Positions 27,116 to 35,800 of a DNA stretch of 64,000 bases are shown piece by piece; the stretch's first letter is position 1, and each line of letters begins with the position of its first letter. The DNA comes from Desmonostoc muscorum LEGE 12446. Lineage in GTDB: Bacteria > Cyanobacteriota > Cyanobacteriia > Cyanobacteriales > Nostocaceae. The translations under genes and the position numbers were made by a program. The stretch is taken from assembly GCF_015207005.2 (NCBI RefSeq), contig NZ_JADEXS020000001.1:6099001-6163000 (forward strand), given 5' to 3'. The notes beneath the pieces are model-generated. The model was given only the letters and a program-made list of their open reading frames with translations, was not told the DNA's origin and made no database searches.

Positions 27116-27898
27116 ATGAAACGATTTCTTGGGCGGCTAACTTCAATGACTACATTGATCATAATTTTGATGAGTTACCTTAATACTCCGCTAGCACTAG
27201 CGGAAAAATCAGCCTCAATTCGTTTCAATCCACCTCCGCCGCCACCCGATCGCGGCGCACCTGGAAACCGAGGAGAAGGAGCTTCACGGGGAGAGTGTAC
27301 CCAAGCTGGTATACCTTTAACCGCTCTCGTACCCAGCTATAAACAGCAAGGCGCAAATGAAACACTTACAATTACGCAAGTGTGGGCATTAACTAGCACA
27401 GAACAACCTAGCTTTTGGTTTTATATTCCTTATCAAAAATCTTCTATTAAAGCCATTGAGTTCGTTTTACAAACTGATAAAAATAAAACAATTTATCGTC
27501 AAAATGTTACAGTACCTCCAGTACCTGGAATTATGCGAGTACAATTGCAAAATCAAGAAACTATTCTAGAAACTAATAAATCTTATCACTGGTTTTTTAA
27601 GGTTAGAGTTGTCTGTAATTCCCCGCAACCAACAACACTAGATTATGTAGAAGGCTGGGTGCAGCGCGTAAATTTAGATGTTTCATTACGCCAGCAACTG
27701 CAACAATCCTCCCCACGTCAGCAAGCAGCAATCTACGCCAAAAACGGTATTTGGTATGATGCTTTGACAACCTTAGCCGAACTTCGTCTGGCAAATTCAC
27801 AGGATTCACAATTGACTGAAGACTGGGAAAATCTACTCAAAGTAATTAAACTAGAAAAACTATCAACAAAACTTCTGATCGGAACAAACTTTAGATGA
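27116..27898 (+). CDS. DUF928 family exported protein
   Basis: 260 residues. A signal peptide (MKRFLGRLTSMTTLIIILMS, cleavage near ALAEKS) is followed by the family signature FNPPPPPPDRGAPGNRGEG and a conserved Cys in RGECTQAG. The rest is a beta-rich domain (TQVWALTSTEQPSFWFYIPY, YHWFFKVRVVC) and a helical end with TPR-like features (AIYAKNGIWYDALTTLAEL). DUF928 is a cyanobacterial family of unknown function, commonly beside CHASE2 and CHAT genes. It would lie in the periplasm, on the same side as the CHASE2 sensor, which makes it a candidate ligand-binding partner (inference). ATG start, GGGAG 11 bases upstream. Confidence 0.88.
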   Translation: MKRFLGRLTSMTTLIIILMSYLNTPLALAEKSASIRFNPPPPPPDRGAPGNRGEGASRGECTQAGIPLTALVPSYKQQGANETLTITQVWALTSTEQPSFWFYIPYQKSSIKAIEFVLQTDKNKTIYRQNVTVPPVPGIMRVQLQNQETILETNKSYHWFFKVRVVCNSPQPTTLDYVEGWVQRVNLDVSLRQQLQQSSPRQQAAIYAKNGIWYDALTTLAELRLANSQDSQLTEDWENLLKVIKLEKLSTKLLIGTNFR

Positions 27899-27945
27899 TG
27901 TTTAAAAAATGTTTATTGTTATGACTAAAGCCTGAGTATTATGAC

Positions 27946-28602
27946 ATGATTGAAACCACAGTCCGCAAACAATACGATCATCTGGCATCTGTGTACGATC
28001 GCCGCTGGAAAAACTATATCTCTAATACACTTTCTTTTCTCAAAACCTGGGCAGAAATCTCACCACAGGATACTGTACTGGATGTTGCTTGCGGAACAGG
28101 CGAGTTGGAACGGTTGCTGTTAACTGAACATCCAACCCTAAAAATTGTCGGAGTAGATATTTCCGAGGAGATGTTAGCAATTGCTCAGGAGAAATGTAGC
28201 GTTTATCCGCAAGTTTTATTTCATACTGCTAGTGCATCAGCATTGCCCTTTGCTGATGATAGTTTTGATGTGATTGTATCTGCCAGTTCATTCCATTACT
28301 TTAGCGATCCATTGGCAGCATTAATAGAGATGAAACGCGTACTTAAGCCTAATGGCAAAATTGTCATTCTCGATTGGTGTAAAGATTATTTATTTTGCCA
28401 AATTTTGGATATCATACTGAAGATTTTTGACCCAGCGCACCAACAGTGTTACACCCAAGATGAATTTCACCGATTGCTGACTTGTGCCAATTTTGTAGTT
28501 TCTCGTGCAACTAAAGTTCGTTTCGGTGTGTTTTGGGGGCTGATGGTAGCGACAGGGGGAAAGGCAGGGGGAGCAGGGGGGCAGGAGAGGCAGGGGAGGT
28601 AG
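27946..28602 (+). CDS. Class I SAM-dependent methyltransferase
   Basis: 218 residues. Motif I VLDVACGTGELE at 44-55 binds S-adenosylmethionine, and the UbiE/Methyltransf_11-like order continues with IVGVDISEEMLAIA, SALPFADDSFDVIVSASSFH and MKRVLKPNGKIVILDW. The substrate cannot be inferred; a small molecule or lipid is likely. The last 17 or so residues (GGKAGGAGGQERQGR) are encoded by a G-rich purine repeat (28552-28610), so the natural C-terminus was probably replaced or extended. It starts with ATG at 27946, 47 bp after DUF928. Confidence 0.85.
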   Translation: MIETTVRKQYDHLASVYDRRWKNYISNTLSFLKTWAEISPQDTVLDVACGTGELERLLLTEHPTLKIVGVDISEEMLAIAQEKCSVYPQVLFHTASASALPFADDSFDVIVSASSFHYFSDPLAALIEMKRVLKPNGKIVILDWCKDYLFCQILDIILKIFDPAHQQCYTQDEFHRLLTCANFVVSRATKVRFGVFWGLMVATGGKAGGAGGQERQGR

Positions 28603-28737
28603 GGGGAGCAGAGTAAAAAAGAGTTTTAGGATTTTTGCACAGATGCTCGAAACGAAGGAATTTTGAAAAAGCAAATCTGGGTGTGGATTGTGGGATATCC
28701 TTAAATAAGTGAAAGATTTGCCAAAAATAAAGTAAGA

Positions 28738-29904
28738 ATGAAGCTGGCAGCAAGAGTAAGTCAGGTAACACCTTCATTAACCTTAGCGATCGCAGCCAAG
28801 GCTAAGGCACTGAAGGCAGAGGGAATAGATGTTTGTAGTTTTAGCGCTGGAGAACCAGATTTTGATACCCCAGCGCATATCAAAGCCGCAGCAGTAAAAG
28901 CTTTGGATGAAGGCAAAACCAAATACGGTGCAGCAGCCGGAGAACCAAAGTTAAGGGAAGCGATCGCCCGTAAGCTTAAAACTGATAACGGTCTTGATTA
29001 TAAGTCAGAGAATGTCATCGTCACCAATGGCGGTAAGCATTCTCTGTACAACTTAATAGTGGCGTTGATCGATCCAGGTGATGAGGTGATCATTCCTGCA
29101 CCCTACTGGCTAAGTTATCCCGAAATGGTGACCTTGGTCGGTGGAGTTTCAGTGATTGTCCCCACAGATGCAACCACGGGCTATAAAATTACTCCCGACC
29201 AACTCCGTAAAGCCATCACACCCAAGACAAAGTTATTTATCCTCAACTCCCCATCCAATCCCACGGGGATGGTTTACACGCCAGATGAAATTAAAGCATT
29301 GGCAGAGGTAATAGTTGATGCAGATATCTTAGTCGTCTCTGATGAGATTTACGAAAAGATTCTCTATGATGGTGCAGAACACATCAGCATCGGTTCTTTG
29401 GGTCAGGAAATTTTTGACCGGACTTTAATCAGTAATGGGTTTGCCAAAGCTTACTCCATGACTGGGTGGAGACTTGGCTATTTAGCGGGACCAGTGGAAA
29501 TTATTAAAGCCGCGAGTACCATCCAAGGACATAGTACATCTAACGTCTGTACCTTTGCTCAATATGGAGCGATCGCAGCTTTGGAAAGTCCCCAAGACTG
29601 TGTAGAAGAAATGCGTCAAGCCTTCGCCAAACGGCGACAGGTAATGTTAGACAGACTCAACGCCATTCCTGGACTGAGTACTGCTAAACCAGATGGCGCT
29701 TTTTATCTCTTCCCCGACATCAGCAAAACCGGTCTCAAATCCTTGGAATTTTGCGACGCCTTACTAGGAGAACATCAAGTTGCAGTCATTCCCGGAATTG
29801 CCTTTGGCGCTGATGACAACATTCGCCTTTCCTACGCCACCGATTTGGCGACAATTGAAAAAGGAATGGATAGGTTAGAGAAATTTGTCAAATCGCGTAT
29901 TTAG
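28738..29904 (+). CDS. aspC: Aspartate aminotransferase, class I PLP enzyme
   Basis: 388 residues, the usual length for the I-gamma subgroup of bacterial aspartate aminotransferases. It transfers the amino group between aspartate and 2-oxoglutarate (EC 2.6.1.1), feeding amino-acid synthesis; members may also transaminate prephenate. Seen: [12 protein letters not shown] near the N-terminus, [31 protein letters not shown] (substrate loop), VSDEIYEKI (Asp that holds the pyridine nitrogen), the Schiff-base Lys237 in [18 protein letters not shown], and the C-terminal Arg in NIRLSYAT. Single gene with its own terminator at 29935-29961. Confidence 0.93.
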   Translation: MKLAARVSQVTPSLTLAIAAKAKALKAEGIDVCSFSAGEPDFDTPAHIKAAAVKALDEGKTKYGAAAGEPKLREAIARKLKTDNGLDYKSENVIVTNGGKHSLYNLIVALIDPGDEVIIPAPYWLSYPEMVTLVGGVSVIVPTDATTGYKITPDQLRKAITPKTKLFILNSPSNPTGMVYTPDEIKALAEVIVDADILVVSDEIYEKILYDGAEHISIGSLGQEIFDRTLISNGFAKAYSMTGWRLGYLAGPVEIIKAASTIQGHSTSNVCTFAQYGAIAALESPQDCVEEMRQAFAKRRQVMLDRLNAIPGLSTAKPDGAFYLFPDISKTGLKSLEFCDALLGEHQVAVIPGIAFGADDNIRLSYATDLATIEKGMDRLEKFVKSRI

Positions 29905-29934
29905 TCAATTGTCATTTGATTTAGCAATAACAAT

Positions 29935-29961
29935 GCCCTCTCTAACAAGAGGGCTTTTTTT
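29935..29961 (+). terminator. Rho-independent terminator after aspC
   Basis: Stem GCCCTCT (29935-29941) pairs with AGAGGGC (29948-29954) around a 6-base loop and is followed by seven T. Good match to an intrinsic terminator for the rightward aspartate aminotransferase gene. Confidence 0.88.
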
Positions 29962-30150
29962 ATATTCTTCCAACAAATAGTCTAATAAGCTGTTCCACAT
30001 TTAACTTGCATATATTGCAATACAGTTCAGTTAAGCATTTCTTCCTTCTGTTTCTCTATTCTCTCTGTGTTCTCTGCGCTTCTGTGATTGGTCATGGGAT
30101 GAATGGCAGATTAAGCTAAAATTTACAGCAGTTGGCAAGGGTTAGATTTA

Positions 30151-30399
30151 ATGAGTCCGTCACTTGAAAAAATTTTAAGCGAGATTGAACAGCTGACTCC
30201 ACAAGAGCAATTGACAGTGATGGGGCATTTGGTGGAACGTGTGAAGAAACATATCACCCAAGCGCAACCAAAACGCAAGTGGAGCGATTTGAAGGGTATG
30301 GCTCCCTATCCACTCCTGGGCGAGGATGCTCAGCAATGGGTTTCTCGGACTCGACGAGAAGGAGATGAGCATCGAGAACGGTTGTTACGAGGAGAGTAA
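30151..30399 (+). CDS. Putative antitoxin of a PIN-type toxin-antitoxin pair
   Basis: 82 residues, MSPSLEKILSEIEQLTPQEQ at the N-terminus and a charged C-terminus (RTRREGDEHRERLLRGE). The length, charge and position directly before a PIN-domain gene (stop codon abutting the next start) fit a VapB-like antitoxin, whose C-terminal part would cover the toxin site. The N-terminal helix pattern resembles DUF2281-like antitoxins of cyanobacteria; no clear DNA-binding motif is seen. Called mainly on context. Confidence 0.65.
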   Translation: MSPSLEKILSEIEQLTPQEQLTVMGHLVERVKKHITQAQPKRKWSDLKGMAPYPLLGEDAQQWVSRTRREGDEHRERLLRGE

Positions 30400-30843
30400 T
30401 TGAAGATTAGTAATGCGTTAGCTGGAGTTTCTCGTTTATTTCTCGATACAGCACCCGTAATCTATTTTGTAGAACGCAATCCGCACTTTGTGGATTTAGT
30501 CGATCCAATTTTTGATCGCTTAGAAACTGATATTACAGCAGTAGCATCTGGAATAACGTTATCAGAGTGTTTGGTTGGTGCTATACGTCTGGGGTTAGTG
30601 GATTTAGAGCAGGCTTTTGTCGATGTACTGCAACAAGAACAAGTAGTTTTTGTGGAGATTAATGCTGGTATAGCGCGAGAAGCTGCGAGAATTCGAGTGT
30701 GTTATAATCTTCAGCTACCCGATGCTTTGCAGGTGGCGGCCGCAATAATTGCTGGTTGTGAGGCGTTGTTGACCAATGATGATGCTTTTAAGCGAGTGAC
30801 AGAGTTGAGGGTTTTAGTGGTGAGTGAGTTGGAAGTCGAGTAA
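30400..30843 (+). CDS. PIN-domain ribonuclease toxin, VapC-like
   Basis: 147 residues. PIN-domain toxins are Mg-dependent RNases. The acidic site is visible: Asp16 in LFLDTAPVIYF, Glu56 in LSECLVG, Asp108 in LQLPDALQVAAAI, and Asp127/Asp128 in LLTNDDAFKRV. The start is a TTG at 30400, directly after the antitoxin's TAA and behind GGAG in that gene's last codons, so translation is coupled. The two genes form an operon preceded by a type 4 repeat end at about 30018-30038. Confidence 0.87.
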   Translation: MKISNALAGVSRLFLDTAPVIYFVERNPHFVDLVDPIFDRLETDITAVASGITLSECLVGAIRLGLVDLEQAFVDVLQQEQVVFVEINAGIAREAARIRVCYNLQLPDALQVAAAIIAGCEALLTNDDAFKRVTELRVLVVSELEVE

Positions 30844-30905
30844 GCAGACTATTTACAATTTTAGAAAATCCTCCAGTGAAACAGAGTGATTAGGCGGACA
30901 CGATA

Positions 30906-31784
30906 TCACTTATGATTAAAATCTCTGTGCTTGAGAGCCTCCCCATGTCCCCGTGCCCCGATTTTTCTATATATCTTTTCACCTTTGACGATCTCTTCAT
31001 ATTGCTGCTCATATTGAGTAAACCTGATGGATTCTTGTCTTCCTAAACCCAAGATGCCAAAGGTACAAAGGCTATTATAAAATAATTCATGTACCCGCTT
31101 TTGAAGTATCTGATTGAAATATATCAGGACATTACGGCAAAGGATGACATTAAACTCATTAAAAGAACTATCTGTTGCTAAATTATGCTGAGCAAAAACA
31201 ATATTTTCTCTTAAGGATGCTCGAAAAATAGCATTGTCATAAGCTGCTGTATAATATTCGGAAAAAGACTTTTTGCCGCCCGCTTTTAGGTAAAGGTGAG
31301 TATATTCCTGCATTAATTTTAGTGAAAAAATACCACTTTTAGCATTTTGTAATACTTTCTCGTTAGTATCAGTTGCATATATGCGGCAACGGTGATAAAG
31401 CCCTTCTTCTTCCAGTAGAATTGCCATTGAGTAGACTTCTTCACCTGTGGAACATCCAGCGTGCCAGATACGAATAAATGGATAGGTTTGCAAGAACGGG
31501 ATAACTTGACTTCTAAAGGTGTTATAAAAGCTGGGATCGCGAAACATTGATGTGACATTCACCGTTAAAGCCAGCAAAAATCTTTCTAAATAGTTAGGGT
31601 TGTGGAGTAACCGCTCTTGCAATGTAGAAATATTAGCTAACCCCTCTAATTGCATAAAGCTCAAAATACGGCGCTTAATTGAGGAAAGGGCGTAGTTGCG
31701 GAAGTCATAACCGTAGTACTGATACACCCCTTCCAACAGTAGATGTATTTCGATGTCCTCCAAGCTAGGTTTAGGCAAAGTCAT
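30906..31784 (-). CDS. cheR: CheR-type chemoreceptor methyltransferase
   Basis: 292 residues, full length for CheR. The N-terminal helical domain (IEIHLLLEGVYQYYGYDFRN) is followed by SIKRRILSFM. The SAM-binding domain carries the family signature RIWHAGCSTGEEVYSMAILL, then IYATDTNEKVLQNAKSGIFS and NVILCRNVLIYFN. CheR methylates glutamates of chemoreceptors using S-adenosylmethionine (EC 2.1.1.80); related proteins act in hybrid-kinase pathways. No chemoreceptor or CheB gene is in the window, but a triple-receiver hybrid kinase lies about 1.1 kb upstream on the same strand, a common cyanobacterial pairing. ATG start. Confidence 0.92.
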   Translation of the reverse strand: MTLPKPSLEDIEIHLLLEGVYQYYGYDFRNYALSSIKRRILSFMQLEGLANISTLQERLLHNPNYLERFLLALTVNVTSMFRDPSFYNTFRSQVIPFLQTYPFIRIWHAGCSTGEEVYSMAILLEEEGLYHRCRIYATDTNEKVLQNAKSGIFSLKLMQEYTHLYLKAGGKKSFSEYYTAAYDNAIFRASLRENIVFAQHNLATDSSFNEFNVILCRNVLIYFNQILQKRVHELFYNSLCTFGILGLGRQESIRFTQYEQQYEEIVKGEKIYRKIGARGHGEALKHRDFNHK

Positions 31785-31991
31785 AATAATTCACAATGAA
31801 TAATTACTAATTCATAACTATTACCCCACCCATGAATAGACTTGTTGAAATAATGCTTCTGCAATTTGGGCCATTTCCATGATTAATATTTGAGGCTGGT
31901 AGGGTTTTTATAACCCAAGTGAATCTTACGCCGAAAATAGCTTGCTGGAACGATTAAATTTTAAATTTGATAATGGTGCTGATTTTGGACT

Positions 31992-32513
31992 TCAGAACCA
32001 AGTGGCTGTTACTCCTAAAACAGCGATCGCAATTATTGAAATTCCAGCTAGCAATCTCACTTGCTGACGCAGATTTTTAATCTCTTGGCTGAGACTTTCT
32101 GTCTGGAGTGTCGAATATGGTTGAACTGGTGCAACTTCGATCGCTATTTCTTGGGGTTTAGCTGGGATAGTTCCAAAAGTGACCTGAGAATGTAACCAAT
32201 CAGCAATCAGTTGCGGACAGTTCTTTTTAAACCAATTGAAAGCCAAGGTTCTAAAAACTGGTTTAGACATACGGGCAATTAATTTCATCAACCTGTTTAC
32301 AGGTTGTACGGGAAGCTTTTGGTTAATGAGGTTAACCGAGCCAACATCATACAAACAATCCAGAATTAATTTAACAGTGGCTTCTTCACTGTTAATCAGG
32401 TTTTGCAGTAATAGCAGAACATCATGCATACGCTCTGCTTCAATATATTTTTCTGCCAATTTTTCTGGAAGAATTACTGATGTATTGAGGGAGTTTTGTC
32501 TTACTATTGTCAT
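31992..32513 (-). CDS. Hypothetical protein with C-terminal membrane anchor
   Basis: 173 residues from the ATG at 32513 (an in-frame GTG at 32549 would add 12). A helical N-terminal part (AEKYIEAERMHDVLLLLQNL) and a middle with KPVFRTLAFNWFKKNCPQLI lead to a predicted coiled coil (LSQEIKNLRQQVRLL) and one C-terminal membrane segment (AGISIIAIAVLGVTATWF). No known domain is recognised. A tail-anchored protein between CheR and a hybrid kinase could belong to the same signalling unit. A 17-bp palindrome lies immediately upstream of the chosen start. Confidence 0.6.
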   Translation of the reverse strand: MTIVRQNSLNTSVILPEKLAEKYIEAERMHDVLLLLQNLINSEEATVKLILDCLYDVGSVNLINQKLPVQPVNRLMKLIARMSKPVFRTLAFNWFKKNCPQLIADWLHSQVTFGTIPAKPQEIAIEVAPVQPYSTLQTESLSQEIKNLRQQVRLLAGISIIAIAVLGVTATWF

Positions 32514-32519
32514 ATTGGA

Positions 32520-32536
32520 AACATACCAGGTATGTT
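32520..32536. promoter_or_regulatory. Perfect 17-bp palindrome, operator-like
   Basis: AACATACC, one central base, GGTATGTT. It ends seven bases before the ATG chosen for the tail-anchored protein, in the 5' region of its message. The symmetry suits a dimeric repressor, but no second copy was noticed and the regulator is unknown. Confidence 0.35.
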
Positions 32537-32697
32537 CATGTAAGTACACCTATCCACCGAGAGAAAGATCTTTTATCTAAAGAAATAACCCGAAAAGTTG
32601 CATGAAACAGAGGTATTTCCTGCAAAGACAGGAGTTCTATAGATTATTTTATTACTGAAGTGAATTTCCTGTCATTGATATTGTTTTAACAAAAAAA

Positions 32698-32862
32698 TGG
32701 GGAGTGGGGAGTGGGGAGTGGGGATGAGGGGGATGAGGGGGATGAGGGGGATGAGGGGGATGAGGAAGACGCGGGGACGCGGGGACACGGAGAATAACCA
32801 ATGCCCAATGCCCCATGCCCAATGCCCAATGCCCCATTCCCCACTCCCCACTCCCCATTCCC
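32698..32862. repeat. STRR tract (GGGGAGT, GGGGGATGA, CCCCATG words)
   Basis: Short tandem repeats: GGGGAGT three times, GGGGGATGA five times, then CCAATGCCCCATGCCCAATG and CCCCACT words. The left and right parts are roughly complementary, so the tract may form a long imperfect hairpin. It belongs to the heptameric STRR class described for filamentous cyanobacteria and sits between the hybrid kinase stop and the tail-anchored protein gene. Confidence 0.8.
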
Positions 32863-35800
32863 TCACCTATACAGCCAAACCCGCAGCAGTGAAAGGAGTT
32901 GTTCGGTATCTACAGGTTTGGTGATATAGTCCGAAGCTCCGGCTTCGATGCATTTTTCACGATCGCCTGGCATGGCTTTGGCGGTTAAAGCAATGATTGG
33001 TAGTGAGCGAAATTGTGGTTGTTGACGGATGGCGCGGGTGGTTTGGTAACCGTCCATTTCTGGCATCATGATGTCCATCAAAACTATGTTGATGTCGGGA
33101 TTATTTAGCAGCTTCTCAATGCCATCTCTGCCATTTTCGGCAAACAGTACTTCCATGTGATAGCTTTCTAAAAAGCTGGTGATGGCAAAGATATTTCTGA
33201 GGTCATCATCGACAATCAAAATTTTCCGATTGGCCAGCACTGGATCGGTTTGGTGTAGCTGTTCGAGAATTTGCCGCTTTGGTGGTGGCAGATTTGCCTG
33301 GACGCGATGCAAGAATAGGGCAGTTTCGTCTAATAACCTTTCTGGCGATCGCACATTTTTAATAATAATTGTCTCTGCTAGTCCCCGCAGTTGGGTTTCT
33401 TCTTGACGACTGAGTTCTTTGCCTGTGTAAACAATAATTGGGAGTTTCATCAGCTTGGGTTCAAGCTTGATCTGCTCAATCAGTGCAAACCCGCTCATAT
33501 CTGGCAGACCTAAATCCAGTACCATACAATCAAAGTGCAGCGATCGCAATATATCGAGTGCTTCTTTTCCTGTACCCACTGCTGTACTCTGGACATCGCC
33601 ATTACCAATGAGTTCAATAATACTTTGGGCTTGTACGCGATCGTCTTCTACTATTAAAAGATTTTTTACCTGACGCTCAATAAAGCTTTTAATCTCAGTC
33701 AATACTTGATTTAGGGCTTCTGGAGAAACGGGTTTTTGCAGATAGGTAATTGCTCCTAGTTTTAATCCCCGTTGCTGTCTTTCGTCCACAGAAAGTATAT
33801 GTACTGGGATGTGTCTGGTGTCTGGATTATGCTTGAGACGATCCAGCACTGTCCAACCATCCATCTCTGGCATGTGGATATCTAGCATAATGGCGTTTGG
33901 CTCGAATTGTTGCGCTAGTGCTATACCTTGTTTACTTTGTAAGGCAACGATTCCTTTAAAGCCTTGCTGACGTGCCATGTCTAGTAAGATGCGGGCAAAT
34001 TTGTCGTCATCCTCGATAATCAACAAAACGCGATCGCCTGATTGAATTGTTAGCCGATCATCTGGGATTTCGTTGACGGTGGAAACCACTTTCGCTGCTG
34101 GAGAAATGTCTCTAGAGGTACTTCGGCTTTCAACCGTCGGCGCTAATGTGGTAGGGACATTTTGAGTTATTTTTTCTTTGACTTCAAATCTATTTTGTGG
34201 TATCTCGAGCGGTGTACTTCTCCCCATTTCTCCTTTTCTTGTTAGCGGTAAGTAAAAGGTGAAAGTACTTCCCTGACCTGGTTGGCTAATTAGTTCAATC
34301 CTTCCTCCCAAAAGTTGAGCTAGTTCGCGGCTGATGGACAAGCCCAAGCCAGTTCCGCCATACCTGCGGCTAGTTGTGCCGTCTGCTTGCTGAAATGCCT
34401 CGAAAATAATTCTCTGCTTCTCGACTGGAATACCAATGCCTGTATCGCTGACTGCAAAAGCAACCATCGGCTCCTCGCCTGGGGCTGTTTCAGTTACCAT
34501 ACTAATTTGTAACTTCACGCCTCCCTGTTCGGTAAACTTAAAGGCGTTAGCTAAAAGATTTTTTAGTACTTGTTGCAGGCGCTTGGAGTCGGTAGAAAGG
34601 ACTGGGGGTAATTTGTCTTCTAGTTCAATGGCGAAACTGAGTTTTTGATTTTCCGCAAGTTGACGGAAAGTGTGGTCTAGAGATGTCCGCAAATCCACAA
34701 AGGCAAGTTGCTCAATGTCTAGGGACATAGTACCAGACTCAATTTTTGCCAAATCTAAAATGTCATTAATTAATTCCAGCAAATCAGTCCCAGCAGAGTA
34801 GATTGTCCGGCTGTACTCTACCTGTTTGTCGGTTAAGTTGTTGAGAGAGTTATCTGACAGCAGCCTTGCTAAAATTAACAAGCTATTTAGCGGTGTCCGT
34901 AACTCGTGGGACATGTTCGCCAAAAATTCTGATTTATATTTGGAAGATAACGCCAGTTGCTCGGCTTTTTCTTGTAATGACTGCCTTGACAGCTCAATTT
35001 CCCGGTTTTTGCGGGCAACTTCCTGATTTTGGATTTCTAAGAGTTCTGCTTTTTCTTCTAGTTCTTCGTTGAGTTGCTGTAATTCTTCATTGGATTGCTT
35101 GACAAGGAATTGGGATTCTTGTAATTCGTGGGCTTGTTCTTCTAGGAGTTGATTGCTTTGTTGTAGTTCTTCTTGCTGGCTTTGCAGTTCTTCTGTTAAA
35201 GCAACTGATTCGGCAAGTAGTTGCTGAGTTTGGAATTGTGAAGCGATGTTATTTAAAAATACACCCAAAATTTCAGTCAATTGCTCTAGAAATGTCAGGT
35301 GTAATTCGTTAAAAGGTGCGAAAGAAGCAAGTTCAATTACGGCATTTACCTGGCCTTCAAATAATATGGGCAATACAATAATATTCAGCGGTGGAGCTTC
35401 TCCCAAGCCGGAACTGATGCTGATGTAGTCGCTGGGAACCCCGGTTAAGAGAATTCTTTGTTTTTCTAGGGCGCATTGTCCCACCAATCCCTCGCCTAAA
35501 CGAAACTCGTTTGCTAAGTTTTTGCGCTGTTTGTAAGCATAACTACCCAACAACTTCAGCACTGGCTCATCGTTGATTGAGTCCATTACATAAAAAATAC
35601 CCACAGATGCCCCAACCAGGGGAGCGAGATTCGACAAGATCGTGCGAGAGACACTTTCTAAATTTCGCTGCCCTTGGAGCATTTGGGTAAATTCAGCCAA
35701 GTTAGACTTGAGCCAGTTTTGCTCGTCATTTTTTTGAGTTGTGTTTCGCAGATTGACGATCATCTGGTTGAAGGTTCGCTTTAGGACGCCAATTTCGTCC

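Noticed and set aside
32652..32924. Frames encoding PHPPHPP or MRGMRG repeats
   Set aside because: Pure STRR DNA, open in several frames only because of its composition.
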